DNA of 64,000 nucleotides. It comes from Dickeya fangzhongdai (GTDB lineage Bacteria; Pseudomonadota; Gammaproteobacteria; Enterobacterales; Enterobacteriaceae). Below, one piece after another: positions 9,631 to 18,212 of the stretch (positions are counted from its first letter, which is position 1; every line of letters starts with the position of its first letter). A program made the position numbers and the translations under genes. The stretch lies in contig NZ_CP025003.1 in NCBI RefSeq assembly GCF_002812485.1, forward strand, positions 2,170,001-2,234,000, read 5' to 3'. The notes beneath the pieces were generated by a model. The model was not told where the DNA came from and made no database searches. It worked only from the letters and a program-made list of their open reading frames with translations.

Positions 9631-10472
9631 ACAATTTACCGGTCGTGCGTTCGCCGTGGCGGACACTGATTCTGGTGCTGGGATATAGCTTCCTGTATGC
9701 GCCGATGCTGATGCTGGTGGTTTATTCCTTCAACAGTTCCCGTCTGGTGACGGTGTGGGCCGGCTGGTCCACGCAGTGGTACAGCGCGCTGTTCGAGGAT
9801 TCAGCCATGATCAGCGCGGTGGCGCTCAGTCTGACCATCGCGGCGGCGTCGGCCACGATGGCGGTGGTGCTGGGAACGCTGGCGGCGGTGGTGATGGTGC
9901 GTTTCGGCAATTTCCGCGGCTCCAACGGCTTCGCATTTATGCTGACCGCGCCGCTGGTGATGCCGGACGTGATTACCGGGCTGTCGCTGCTGCTGCTGTT
10001 TGTGTCGCTGGCGCAGGCCATCGGTTGGCCGGCCGAGCGCGGCATGCTGACCATCTGGCTGGCGCACGTCACCTTCTGCTCGGCGTATGTCACCGTGGTC
10101 ATCAGCGCCCGCCTGCGCGAACTGGATCACTCGATTGAAGAAGCCGCGATGGATCTGGGCGCGACGCCGCTGAAAGTGTTCTTCATCATTACCGTGCCGA
10201 TGATAGCACCCGCGCTGGTTTCCGGCTGGCTGCTGGCCTTTACGCTGTCGCTGGATGATCTGGTGATTGCCAGCTTTGTCTCCGGTCCCGGCGCCACCAC
10301 CTTGCCAATGCTGGTCTTTTCCAGCGTAAGAATGGGCGTTAACCCGCAGATTAACGCACTGGCATCCCTGATATTGTTGGTGGTAGGCATTATCGGTTTG
10401 ATTGCCTGGTGGTTTATGGCTCGGGCGGAAAAACAGCGCCAGCGCGATTTGCAAAAAGCGAGACGCGGCTGA
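9627..10472 (+). CDS. potI: Putrescine ABC transporter, permease PotI
   Basis: The second membrane subunit of the putrescine importer, 281 residues as in E. coli PotI. Six membrane segments; the EAA loop EEAAMDLGATPLKVFFIITVP is clear near residues 172-190. It overlaps potH by four bases (ATGA), which implies translational coupling. It is the last gene of potFGHI; a hairpin follows at 10511. Confidence 0.95.
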   Translation: MNNLPVVRSPWRTLILVLGYSFLYAPMLMLVVYSFNSSRLVTVWAGWSTQWYSALFEDSAMISAVALSLTIAAASATMAVVLGTLAAVVMVRFGNFRGSNGFAFMLTAPLVMPDVITGLSLLLLFVSLAQAIGWPAERGMLTIWLAHVTFCSAYVTVVISARLRELDHSIEEAAMDLGATPLKVFFIITVPMIAPALVSGWLLAFTLSLDDLVIASFVSGPGATTLPMLVFSSVRMGVNPQINALASLILLVVGIIGLIAWWFMARAEKQRQRDLQKARRG

Positions 10473-10510
10473 CGGCCACGTCGTTTCCGCCCTGTATTTG
10501 CCAATTCTCG

Positions 10511-10539
10511 CCGCGCCGCCATACTTTCTGGTGGCGCGG
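10511..10539 (+). terminator. Strong hairpin between potI and ybjO
   Basis: CCGCGCCGCCA (10511-10521) pairs with TGGTGGCGCGG (10529-10539) with one G-T pair and a 7-base loop. No U tract follows; instead the ybjO Shine-Dalgarno begins about seven bases later, so the hairpin may end or protect the pot message or affect ybjO translation. Confidence 0.6.
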
Positions 10540-10558
10540 TGATTTCAGGGGGAACGCA

Positions 10559-11035
10559 ATCATACTGTACGGTAAGCGGGAGCTGCTGCGGCGGGGGATA
10601 TTCGCTCCGGTCGCCATCATGGTGGCGGGGTCGGCGATTATCGCCACCCGCTGTCTGGGTATCGTCCTGACCATCAGCGAGCTGGGTCTGAGCGGTTTTG
10701 GCGGCTGGCTCAGCAGCAGCGCTAAACAGTGGGACAGCACGCTGGTGCTGCTGGCTGCGCTGTTGGTGGTTTGCCTTGAAATCCGCTGCGGGTTTGCGGT
10801 GCTCAGCGGGTTGAACTGGGGGCGCTGGTGCTTCCTGTTGACCCAGTGCCTGGTGACGGTTTACATGCTGACCGCATCGCTGGTGGAGTTTCTGCCGCCG
10901 ATCTTTCATGTCAATGGCGACGGCGTCGGTGAAATCCTTAACCATCTGCTGATGCAGCGGTTGCCGGATTTTCTGCTGATTTTGCTCCTGTTCCTGCCTC
11001 GACGCAGCCAGCGTTTTTTTACGCGTCATCCCTAA
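10559..11035 (+). CDS. ybjO: YbjO family inner-membrane protein; start codon uncertain
   Basis: A small membrane protein of unknown function, homologous to E. coli YbjO (162 residues). Four hydrophobic stretches are visible, and [20 protein letters not shown] matches the family C-terminus. No ATG, GTG or TTG fits the expected start. The frame is open upstream to a GTG at 10409 inside potI, which would give 208 residues, far too long; the first in-frame ATG is 10619, which would remove the first part of the protein. CAGGGGG at 10546-10552 is followed by ATC (10559), ATA (10562) and CTG (10565). The ATC start given here yields 158 residues and is an inference. Confidence 0.7.
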   Translation: MILYGKRELLRRGIFAPVAIMVAGSAIIATRCLGIVLTISELGLSGFGGWLSSSAKQWDSTLVLLAALLVVCLEIRCGFAVLSGLNWGRWCFLLTQCLVTVYMLTASLVEFLPPIFHVNGDGVGEILNHLLMQRLPDFLLILLLFLPRRSQRFFTRHP

Positions 11036-11046
11036 CTTTCCCGCAC

Positions 11047-11072
11047 GGGGGTGATACAATCAGCCCCCTTTT
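11047..11072 (+). terminator. Intrinsic terminator of ybjO
   Basis: GGGGGTGAT (11047-11055) pairs with ATCAGCCCCC (11059-11068) with one bulged C, followed by TTTT. It ends 29 bases before rlmC. Confidence 0.6.
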
Positions 11073-11100
11073 GATGTTGACGACAGATTTCAGATTTTCC

Positions 11101-12231
11101 ATGCAATGTGCCCGCTATAACGACGGTTCGTGCCGTTCCTGCCAATGGCTGGAAATCGCCTATCCGCAGCAGATGAGCGATAAGCAGCAACACCTGATCG
11201 GATTGCTGTCCGCCCATCCGGTTCAACAATGGCTGACGCCGGTGACCTCGGCGGAAGTCGCTTTTCGCAATAAAGCCAAGATGGTGGTCAGCGGCAGTGT
11301 GGAACGCCCGCTGTTGGGGATGCTGCACCGTGACGGTTCGGCGGTGGATCTCTGCGACTGTCCGCTGTATCCCGACAGCTTTACGCCGGTGTTCGCCATA
11401 CTGAAAGTGCTCATCGCCCGTGCCGGCTTAACTCCTTATAACGTCGCCCGGCGTCGGGGAGAACTGAAATACCTGTTGTTGACGCAGAGCACCCTGAGCG
11501 GCCGCTTCATGCTGCGCTTTGTGCTGCGATCCGAAACCAAGCTGGCGCAATTGCGCGCCGCGTTGCCCTGGCTGCAACAGCAGTTGCCGCAGTTGGCGGT
11601 GATATCGGCGAATATTCAGCCGGTTCATCAGGCGATACTGGAAGGAGAGCAGGAGATTCCGCTGACAGAAGCGCAGGCGCTGGAAGAGCGTTTTAATCAG
11701 GTGCCGCTGTATATCCGACCGCAAAGTTTCTTCCAGACCAACCCGCAGGTGGCGGCGGCGTTGTATGACACCGCCCGGCAGTGGGTATCGGCGTTGCCGG
11801 TGCGCAGCCTGTGGGATCTGTTTTGTGGCGTGGGCGGATTCGGCCTGCATTGCGCCAGCCCTGACACGCCGCTTACCGGCATTGAGATCAGCCAGGAAGC
11901 CATCGCCTGCGCCCGTCGTTCGGCGGAGCAGCTGGGGCTGACAGAGGTCAGTTTTGCCGCGCTTGATTCCACCCGCTTTGCCGTTGGCGAGACCCAGACG
12001 CCGGATCTGGTGATCGTCAACCCGCCCCGGCGCGGTATCGGCGCTGAATTGTGCGATTACCTAAGCCGCATGGCGCCGCCGTATCTGTTGTACTCCAGCT
12101 GCAATGCCGAGAGCATGGCGAGAGACATTGCGCGCCTGCCGGCGTACCAGATACAGCAGGCGCAACTGTTCGATATGTTCCCGCACACCGCGCATTACGA
12201 GGTGCTGGCGCTGCTGCAACGACGCGTTTAA
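11101..12231 (+). CDS. rlmC: 23S rRNA (uracil-747 C5)-methyltransferase RlmC
   Basis: Makes m5U747 in 23S rRNA with S-adenosylmethionine. 376 residues from ATG 11101 (E. coli 375). The [4Fe-4S] cysteines are C3, C11, C14 and C87 (in LCDCPLY). The SAM site is [11 protein letters not shown], the NPPRRGIG motif follows, and the catalytic cysteine is C334 in SSCNAES. An in-frame start at 11071 would place ten residues before the conserved Met and is not preferred. Its stop codon lies inside the first unit of a 16-bp tandem repeat. Confidence 0.95.
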   Translation: MQCARYNDGSCRSCQWLEIAYPQQMSDKQQHLIGLLSAHPVQQWLTPVTSAEVAFRNKAKMVVSGSVERPLLGMLHRDGSAVDLCDCPLYPDSFTPVFAILKVLIARAGLTPYNVARRRGELKYLLLTQSTLSGRFMLRFVLRSETKLAQLRAALPWLQQQLPQLAVISANIQPVHQAILEGEQEIPLTEAQALEERFNQVPLYIRPQSFFQTNPQVAAALYDTARQWVSALPVRSLWDLFCGVGGFGLHCASPDTPLTGIEISQEAIACARRSAEQLGLTEVSFAALDSTRFAVGETQTPDLVIVNPPRRGIGAELCDYLSRMAPPYLLYSSCNAESMARDIARLPAYQIQQAQLFDMFPHTAHYEVLALLQRRV

Positions 12232-12273
12232 CGCGATGACGGTTTAACGTGATAACGGTTTAACGTGATAACA
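12226..12273. repeat. Three 16-bp tandem repeats spanning two convergent stop codons
   Basis: Units GTTTAACGCGATGACG (12226-12241), GTTTAACGTGATAACG (12242-12257) and GTTTAACGTGATAACA (12258-12273). The TTTAA core reads as a stop on both strands: unit 1 gives the rlmC stop (12229-12231) and unit 3 gives the stop of the opposing MFS gene (12260-12262). Confidence 0.9.
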
Positions 12274-13453
12274 GCGAGCGCGGCATCAGCGCCATGCCGG
12301 CCAGCGTGACCAGGCAGATCAGCGCGCCAGCGTAAAAGGTGGACGCCGCGCCCCAGACGTCCCACAGAATCCCGGCGCTCAGACTGGCCAGCAGCAGTGC
12401 TACGCCGCTTATCAGGTTGAAGACGCCGTAGGCGGTCCCGCGCAGGTCCGCCGGTGCGGTATCAGCCACCATCGCAGCCAGCAACCCCTGCGTCATTCCC
12501 ATGTGTACGCCCCATAACGCGACGCCGATGATCACGCCGAGCCAGTGCTGGCTGATGGCGAGCGCCACATCGGCGGCAATCAGCACCAGCAGGCCCATTT
12601 TCAGCAGACGATGATGATCCATCCGGTCGGAAAGTTTGCCGAAGGGATAGGCGGAACAGGCATAAACCAGATTCATCGCCACCATCACCAGCGGAATCAG
12701 CGCTACGGGAATCTCTACCTGCTGTGCGCGCAGCACCAAGAAGGCTTCGCTGAAACGCGCCAGCGTAAATACCGCCCCCAGACCGACCACCCACCAATAC
12801 CGGGCGGATAGCCGTTTCAGGTTATCGCGCCGGATCGGGTTGGTGCGTTTGGCAGCATTGCTCCGTTCCGGCTCGCGCAAGCCGAAAAACAACAGCGTGA
12901 TCGCCAGGGCGCCGGGGATGAACGCCACCCAGAAGATAGCGCGAAAATCGTCCTGCCACAGCAACATCAGCACGACCGCCAGCAGCGGACCGGCGAAGGC
13001 GCCGATGGTGTCCAGCGACTGACGCAGGCCAAACGCCGCGCCTCGAATATCGGGCGGCGTGACGTCCGCGACCAGCGCATCGCGCGGCGCGCCGCGAATG
13101 CCTTTGCCTACCCGGTCGAGCAGGCGGGCGCCCAGCACCAGACCGGATGAGGTCGCAAGCGCAAACAACGGCTTGCTGACGGCACCCAGACCATATCCTA
13201 GCAGCGCCAGCCCTTTGCGTTTGCCGAGGTAATCGCTGAGCGCGCCGGAGAACACTTTGATGATCAGCGCGGTCGCTTCCGCCAGCCCTTCAATCAAACC
13301 GATCAAGACCACGCTGGCGCCGAGGACCGTCGTCATGAATAACGGCAGCAGGCTGTGGATCATTTCCGACGAAATGTCCATCAACAGACTGACGCCGCCC
13401 AATACCCATACCCCTTTCGGGATGCGTTTCAATGTTGAAAAATCCAGCGACAT
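12260..13453 (-). CDS. MFS transporter, substrate unknown
   Basis: A 397-residue major facilitator with about twelve membrane segments in two halves. The loop between helices 2 and 3 (SDYLGKRKG) and the segment DRVGKGIRGAPRDALVAD (about 110-127) are hallmarks of a group of uncharacterised MFS exporters. I cannot assign a substrate. This gene is not at this position in E. coli, where artJ and rlmC lie close, so it is an insertion relative to that order. The start ATG is at 13451-13453 and the C-terminal residues are read from the tandem repeat. Confidence 0.85.
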   Translation of the reverse strand: MSLDFSTLKRIPKGVWVLGGVSLLMDISSEMIHSLLPLFMTTVLGASVVLIGLIEGLAEATALIIKVFSGALSDYLGKRKGLALLGYGLGAVSKPLFALATSSGLVLGARLLDRVGKGIRGAPRDALVADVTPPDIRGAAFGLRQSLDTIGAFAGPLLAVVLMLLWQDDFRAIFWVAFIPGALAITLLFFGLREPERSNAAKRTNPIRRDNLKRLSARYWWVVGLGAVFTLARFSEAFLVLRAQQVEIPVALIPLVMVAMNLVYACSAYPFGKLSDRMDHHRLLKMGLLVLIAADVALAISQHWLGVIIGVALWGVHMGMTQGLLAAMVADTAPADLRGTAYGVFNLISGVALLLASLSAGILWDVWGAASTFYAGALICLVTLAGMALMPRSLLSR

Positions 13454-13567
13454 CGATTTCCTGCCTGGAGGTGATGACCCGGTAAAGAGAAAACGCTATT
13501 AAATCAATCCGCAGGGGATTTGATAAGTACAAAATGCAAGGCGGGTGCGAATCGATGGCTGGCGCGG

Positions 13568-13595
13568 CACGCTACCGGCGGCAACCGGCAGCGTG
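13568..13595 (-). terminator. Hairpin downstream of artJ
   Basis: CACGCTACCGG (13568-13578) pairs with CCGGCAGCGTG (13585-13595) with one mismatch. The U tract is poor in the artJ direction. A short direct repeat TTATAAAAACA (13605-13615 and 13619-13629) lies between it and artJ. Confidence 0.5.
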
Positions 13596-13638
13596 AAAGC
13601 AACGTTATAAAAACAGCATTATAAAAACAAGAGCGGGA

Positions 13639-14388
13639 TTACTGCTGCGGGAACCACTTATCGTTGATGGCCTTGTAGGTGCCGTCGGCTTTGATGGCGT
13701 TCAGCGCGCTGTTCAATTTTTCCAGCAGCGCCTGATTGTCCGGGCGCACCGCAATACCCAGCCCGATGCCGAAATAGGCGGGATCGGTGACTTTCTCGCC
13801 CACGGTGGCGAGGTCCGGGTTGGTTTTCAGCCATTCGTTCACCACCGCGGTATCGCCGAACACGCCGTCCAGGCGACCGTTTTTCAGGTCGATCAGCGCA
13901 TTCTGGTAACTGTCGTACGGGACGGTTTTCACTTCAGGATGTTTGTCCTGCAGGAATTTCTGGTGTGTGGTGCCGTTTTCCATGCCGATACGTTTGCCCT
14001 TCAGATCCGCCAGCGTATGGAATTTGCCTTTCTGAGCGATGACGATCGCCGAATTGGCGTAGTAAGGCTGGGTAAACGCCACTTGTTTGCTGCGCTCCGG
14101 CGTGATGTCCATACCGGAAATAACGGCGTCATAACGGCGGAATTTCAACGCCGGAATCAGGCTGTCGAACGCCTGATTGGTGAAGGTGCAGGTAGCCTGC
14201 AATTGTTTGCACAGCGCGTTGGCGAGATCGATATCAAACCCGACGATCTGGTTGCCGGCATCCAACGATTCGAACGGCGGATACGTCGCCGACGCGGCGA
14301 AGCGGATGGTATCAGCCGCCGTGGCGTTAAAGATCATGGTGCTAAAGGCGGTGCTGGCCAGCAGTGCGGCAAGGACGAGCTTCTTCAT
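13639..14388 (-). CDS. artJ: Arginine ABC transporter, periplasmic binding protein ArtJ
   Basis: A periplasmic L-arginine receptor feeding the ArtQMP2 importer. 249 residues with a signal peptide ending near residue 24 (NATAA). The mature part begins TIRFAASATYPPFESLDA, the type 3 solute-binding signature, and GMDITPERS and NGTTHQKFLQDKH are diagnostic. It is strongly similar to ArtI (16056-16787), evidently a duplicate. It has its own promoter with a double ArgR operator, so unlike the artPIQM operon it should respond directly to arginine. Confidence 0.94.
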   Translation of the reverse strand: MKKLVLAALLASTAFSTMIFNATAADTIRFAASATYPPFESLDAGNQIVGFDIDLANALCKQLQATCTFTNQAFDSLIPALKFRRYDAVISGMDITPERSKQVAFTQPYYANSAIVIAQKGKFHTLADLKGKRIGMENGTTHQKFLQDKHPEVKTVPYDSYQNALIDLKNGRLDGVFGDTAVVNEWLKTNPDLATVGEKVTDPAYFGIGLGIAVRPDNQALLEKLNSALNAIKADGTYKAINDKWFPQQ

Positions 14389-14459
14389 GGAGTACTCCAG
14401 CTTAACTTATGTTTATCAACGTGATGGTCGTTGAAAAGGATGACGACACCATGCCATTA

Positions 14460-14498
14460 AATGTATTTATATGCAAATAATATGATTATAAATTCATT
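14460..14498 (-). promoter_or_regulatory. Double ARG box (ArgR operator) of artJ
   Basis: Two 18-bp boxes separated by exactly 3 bp: AATGTATTTATATGCAAA (14460-14477) and TATGATTATAAATTCATT (14481-14498). Against the palindrome WNTGAATWWWWATTCANW the second has one mismatch and the first two. The 3-bp spacing is the arrangement known for hexameric ArgR. The pair lies 72-110 bases upstream of artJ. Confidence 0.82.
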
Positions 14499-14594
14499 TT
14501 AATTTGCGGTGTGGCAATGGTGATAAAGCGTACCTGTGGTAATTGAATAAAAATAAAGCAGATTTAAATCGATGGAAGGCTGGATGATATGCAT

Positions 14595-14621
14595 AAAAAA
14601 CGCCGGCATGAAAGCCGGCGT
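14595..14621 (-). terminator. Intrinsic terminator of artPIQM
   Basis: ACGCCGGC and GCCGGCGT (14600-14607, 14614-14621) flank a 6-base loop; on the minus strand a run of six T follows. It lies 31 bases past the artM stop. Confidence 0.88.
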
Positions 14622-14652
14622 AATCAGTCATTAGGTTACGTTCACTGATGGT

Positions 14653-15324
14653 TCAGGTATTGCGCTGTTCGAAACGCAAGGCGCGCCGTTCGACCAGACG
14701 CATCAGCAACGTCAGCAAGCCATTGACGCACAGGTAGACGATACCCGCCGCGCCAAACACCAGCACATCATAGGTGCGGCCGTACAGCAGCTGGCCGTAG
14801 CCCATCACTTCCATCAGCGTAATGGTGTACGCCAGCGAGGTGCCTTTGAACACCAGCACCACTTCGTTGGAGTACGAAGAGAGCGCGCGCTTGAACGCAA
14901 ACGGCAGCAGGATGCGCAGCGTCTGGCGTTGATTCATGCCCAGCGCGGCGCAGGATTGCCACTGTCCGGACGGAATAGCTCGCACCGCGCCGTAGAACAG
15001 CTGAGTGGTATAAGCCGCGCTGTTAAGCGCCAGCGCGCTGACCGCACACAACCACGGCTGAGACAGCAGATTCCACAACCAGTCGGTCTGGCGGATCGAA
15101 GCGAACTGACCGGGACCGTAGTAAATCAGGAAAATCTGCACCAGCAGCGGAGTACCGGTGAACAATGTGATGTAGCCTTTGGCTATCTGCGACGCTACCG
15201 GGGTTTTCAGCGTCAGGATCACCGTCAGCAATAGCGACAGCAGCAACGCCAGCAGCAGCGCGGCCAGCGTCAACCAGAGGCTGGTGTGCAACCCTTTCAG
15301 CAGTTCAGGAATGTAGCCCAGCAT
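14653..15324 (-). CDS. artM: Arginine ABC transporter, permease ArtM
   Basis: One of two membrane subunits of the arginine importer, 223 residues (E. coli 222), of the HisMQ family with five membrane segments. The docking loop is seen as AALGMNQRQTLRILLPFAFKR-like near residues 126-146. Its first base coincides with the last base of artQ, so the two are translationally coupled. Last gene of artPIQM. Confidence 0.94.
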   Translation of the reverse strand: MLGYIPELLKGLHTSLWLTLAALLLALLLSLLLTVILTLKTPVASQIAKGYITLFTGTPLLVQIFLIYYGPGQFASIRQTDWLWNLLSQPWLCAVSALALNSAAYTTQLFYGAVRAIPSGQWQSCAALGMNQRQTLRILLPFAFKRALSSYSNEVVLVFKGTSLAYTITLMEVMGYGQLLYGRTYDVLVFGAAGIVYLCVNGLLTLLMRLVERRALRFEQRNT

Positions 15325-16040
15325 CAGGACGGCCTCCGTTCAAAGCGCGTGGCGCGTGCTTCAATCCTGTTCAGGATCGCCTGACTCAACAGGGTTATCA
15401 CCAGATAGATCGCCGCCGCAATCATGTACCAGGTAAAGGGTTCCTGAGTACGGGTGGCGATGCTTTTGGTTTGCAGCATCAGGTCGTTGACGCTGATCAG
15501 CGATACCAGCGCGGTATCTTTCAGCAGCACCAGCCACTGGTTGCCGAGCCCCGGCAGCGCGTGACGCCACATTTGCGGCATGATCAGCCGGCGGAAAATC
15601 ACGCTTTTGCTCATTCCCAGCGCCTGCCCGGACTCCCATTGGCCGCGCGGCACCGCTTTCAGCGCGCCACGCAGCGTCTGAGACGCATAGGCGGCATACA
15701 GCAGCGACAGCGCAATGACGCCGCACAGAAACGGGCTGACTTCGAAGTTATCGATATTCAGTTTGACCGGCACCTGCGCCAGACCGAGATTAAGCGTGAA
15801 GCCATCGGACAGCATCAGCAGCAACTGCGACGAACCAAAATAGATAAACAGCACCACCAGAATTTCCGGCAGGCCGCGCAGCAGGGTGACGACAGCGGTG
15901 CCGCAGGTGCTGACGGCTTTCCAGCGCGCCGTTTCCCACAGGGCAAACAGCATCGCCAACAGCAGCCCCAGCACCAGGGCGCAAACGGCAAGGCCGACGG
16001 TCATCCCGGCGGCGCTTGCAAGAGGTTGGAATTCAGTCAT
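15324..16040 (-). CDS. artQ: Arginine ABC transporter, permease ArtQ
   Basis: The partner permease of ArtM, 238 residues as in E. coli. Five membrane segments; the docking loop [20 protein letters not shown] is near residues 143-162. It begins 15 bases after artI and overlaps artM by one base. Confidence 0.94.
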   Translation of the reverse strand: MTEFQPLASAAGMTVGLAVCALVLGLLLAMLFALWETARWKAVSTCGTAVVTLLRGLPEILVVLFIYFGSSQLLLMLSDGFTLNLGLAQVPVKLNIDNFEVSPFLCGVIALSLLYAAYASQTLRGALKAVPRGQWESGQALGMSKSVIFRRLIMPQMWRHALPGLGNQWLVLLKDTALVSLISVNDLMLQTKSIATRTQEPFTWYMIAAAIYLVITLLSQAILNRIEARATRFERRPS

Positions 16041-16055
16041 TGAGTCTTAGTCGGC

Positions 16056-16787
16056 TTACTGCTGGAACCATTTCTTGTAGATGGTCTGGTAGGTGCCATC
16101 CTGCTTGATCTTGTTCAGAGCATCGTTGAATTTCTTCACCAGCTCGTCGTTGTTCTGACGAACGGCAATCCCCAGGCCGATGCCAAAGTAGTCTTTATCG
16201 GTAACCTTGTCGCCCACCGACGCCAGATTCTCGTTCTGTTTCAGCCACTCGTTCACGACGGCGGTGTCGCCGAAGACGGCGTCCAGACGACCGTTTTTCA
16301 GGTCCAGCACCGCGTTCTGGTAGCTGTCGTACGGTACCACGGTGATGTCTTTATGCTTGTCCAGCAGGAATTTCTGGTGGGTGGTGCCGTTCTGTACCCC
16401 GACACGCTTGCCGTTCAGCGCGGCGATATCGGCCAGTTTGCCTTTCTGGGCGATGAACAGCGCCGAGTTTTCATAGTACGGCTGGGTGAAGGTCACCTGC
16501 TGCTGGCGTTCCGGCGTGATATCCATACCGGCGATCACCGCATCGTAACGGCGGAATTTCAGACCGGGGATCAGACTGTCGAATGCCTGATTGCTGAAAG
16601 TACAGGTGGCCTGAATCTGTTTGCACAGCGCGTTGGCCAGGTCGATATCGAACCCGACGATCTGGTTGCTGGCGTCCACCGACTCAAACGGAGGATAGGA
16701 CGCTTCAGTGGCAAAACGGATAGTTTCGGCTGCGCCAGCGGAAAGGCTTAACCCGCCGAGCAGGGCGGCAACGAGCAATTTTTTCAT
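16056..16787 (-). CDS. artI: Arginine ABC transporter, periplasmic binding protein ArtI
   Basis: The second periplasmic receptor, encoded inside the artPIQM operon. 243 residues, signal peptide to about residue 19 (SLSAGAA), then TIRFATEASYPPFESVDA. It shares most motifs with ArtJ (GMDITPERQ, NGTTHQKFLLDKH, DTAVVNEWLK). In E. coli the ligand range of ArtI is less clear than that of ArtJ. It lies 17 bases after artP. Confidence 0.94.
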   Translation of the reverse strand: MKKLLVAALLGGLSLSAGAAETIRFATEASYPPFESVDASNQIVGFDIDLANALCKQIQATCTFSNQAFDSLIPGLKFRRYDAVIAGMDITPERQQQVTFTQPYYENSALFIAQKGKLADIAALNGKRVGVQNGTTHQKFLLDKHKDITVVPYDSYQNAVLDLKNGRLDAVFGDTAVVNEWLKQNENLASVGDKVTDKDYFGIGLGIAVRQNNDELVKKFNDALNKIKQDGTYQTIYKKWFQQ

Positions 16788-16804
16788 CTTATTATCCTTA
16801 TCTA

Positions 16805-17533
16805 TCAGTGAGATAAATAGCCAGCAAATTCCGGTGTTTGGGGTTGGGTAAAATGCGAGGCGTCGCCTTGTTCCATGATGCGGCCGTTTTCCATGTACAC
16901 CACGCGGCTGGCGGTTTTACGTGCGAAATCGACTTCGTGGGTGACGATCACCTGGGTGATGCCGGTTTCGCTCAGTTCCTGAATAATGCTGACGACCTGA
17001 GCGGTGATCTCCGGATCGAGAGCCGCGGTCGGCTCGTCAAACAGCAGCACCTGCGGCTCCATCATCAGCGCGCGGGCGATGGCGACACGCTGCTGCTGGC
17101 CGCCGGAGAGATGTAACGGGTAGCGATCGGCGAAGTCGTTCAGTCGCAGACGGCTCAACAGTTTGTCCGCTCGCTCCCGCGCTTCCTGACGACCCAGCCC
17201 CAGCACGCGGCAGGGCGCTTCGACCAGATTCTGCTGCACGGTGAGGTGCGGCCACAAATTGTACTGCTGGAACACCATGCCGACATTGCGGCGCAGTTCG
17301 CGAATGGCGTTTTCGCCGGGCGTCTGGCTGAAATCGAAGGTATTGCCGCCGATGTTGAGCGTACCGGAACGGGGCGTTTCCAGCAGGTTCAGCACCCGCA
17401 ATAACGAACTTTTACCGGCCCCGCTGGGACCCAGCAACACCAGCGTTTCTCCGGATGGACAATCAAGGGTGACATCGAACAGCGCCTGGTGTGCGCCATA
17501 GAAACAGTTAATGCTGTTTAGTTGAATACTCAT
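16805..17533 (-). CDS. artP: Arginine ABC transporter, ATPase ArtP
   Basis: The ATPase of the arginine importer, 242 residues as in E. coli. Walker [10 protein letters not shown] is at 35-43, the signature LSGGQQQRV at 142-150, Walker B VLLFDEP at 162-168 and the H-loop VTHEV follows. The start ATG at 17531-17533 restores the E. coli N-terminus ([16 protein letters not shown]); the frame is open 30 codons further upstream but those residues are unlike the family. First gene of artPIQM. Confidence 0.95.
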   Translation of the reverse strand: MSIQLNSINCFYGAHQALFDVTLDCPSGETLVLLGPSGAGKSSLLRVLNLLETPRSGTLNIGGNTFDFSQTPGENAIRELRRNVGMVFQQYNLWPHLTVQQNLVEAPCRVLGLGRQEARERADKLLSRLRLNDFADRYPLHLSGGQQQRVAIARALMMEPQVLLFDEPTAALDPEITAQVVSIIQELSETGITQVIVTHEVDFARKTASRVVYMENGRIMEQGDASHFTQPQTPEFAGYLSH

Positions 17534-17885
17534 GCGCAAGAATTGAATAGACATTGATGCCGCAAATGGTAGCCTCGGCAGAATAGTTATGCAATCGTCG
17601 TGGGTTAAAATTTGCAAATACACGACTTATTGTCGATATTTTAGCACAAAATCGTGCTTTGCCGCGGCGGCAGGCGGATTTGTCAGGGCGATAGCCGACT
17701 TGTAGCGGACAATCCTCAGCCATAACCAACCCCGGCTGTAGCGAGCTACGTTGCTAAAAAGCGCGATTGATGACTTCTGTGTTGTGAAAAAGTCTTTTAG
17801 TGGCAGAAATTGCTATAAAAGCGTAAGAAGGCTGTGAGAATGTGCAGTCGATCCAACGGCCGAATATCTGAGACGAGGAGGCATG
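17534..17885. other. Divergent artP/ybjQ intergenic region
   Basis: This 352-bp gap holds the promoters of artP and ybjQ. E. coli has the lipoprotein gene ybjP here; no frame resembles it. Weak ARG-box-like sequences occur near 17541-17560 and 17579-17600, but each has several mismatches. GAGGAGG (17875-17881) is the ybjQ ribosome-binding site. Confidence 0.5.
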
Positions 17886-18212
17886 ATGCAATTATCCACC
17901 ACACCAACCCTGGAAGGGCACGTCATTGAAAACTACTGCGGCGTGGTGACGGGCGAAGCCATCCTTGGCGCCAATATCTTTCGGGATTTCTTCGCCGGTA
18001 TCCGCGATATCGTCGGCGGCCGTTCCGGCGCCTATGAAAAAGAGTTACGCAACGCCCGGCAGATAGCATTTCGCGAAATGCAGCAGCAGGCGCAGGAGCT
18101 GGGCGCGAATGCCGTGGTTGGCATCGACATCGATTATGAAACCGTGGGTAAGGACGCCAGCATGCTGATGGTGTCCGTCAGCGGTACTGCGGTGGTGGTT
18201 CGCCGATCATGA
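17886..18212 (+). CDS. ybjQ: YbjQ family protein (heavy-metal-binding fold, DUF74)
   Basis: A small conserved cytoplasmic protein of the UPF0145/DUF74 family; E. coli YbjQ has 107 residues, here 108. The family core [34 protein letters not shown] segment and [18 protein letters not shown] are present. Members form pentameric rings, but no activity is proven. Two ATGs are adjacent (17883, 17886); the second was chosen by spacing to GAGGAGG and by the family start [11 protein letters not shown]. Its stop overlaps the amiD start (ATGA). Confidence 0.9.
   Translation: MQLSTTPTLEGHVIENYCGVVTGEAILGANIFRDFFAGIRDIVGGRSGAYEKELRNARQIAFREMQQQAQELGANAVVGIDIDYETVGKDASMLMVSVSGTAVVVRRS

Noticed and set aside
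10409..10558. N-terminal extension of ybjO from GTG 10409
   Set aside because: It would overlap potI by 64 bases and contain the palindrome 10511-10539 as coding sequence; the added 50 residues have no counterpart in YbjO.
17541..17600. Possible ARG boxes upstream of artP
   Set aside because: Each has at least three mismatches to the core and the pair does not have 3-bp spacing, unlike the artJ operator.
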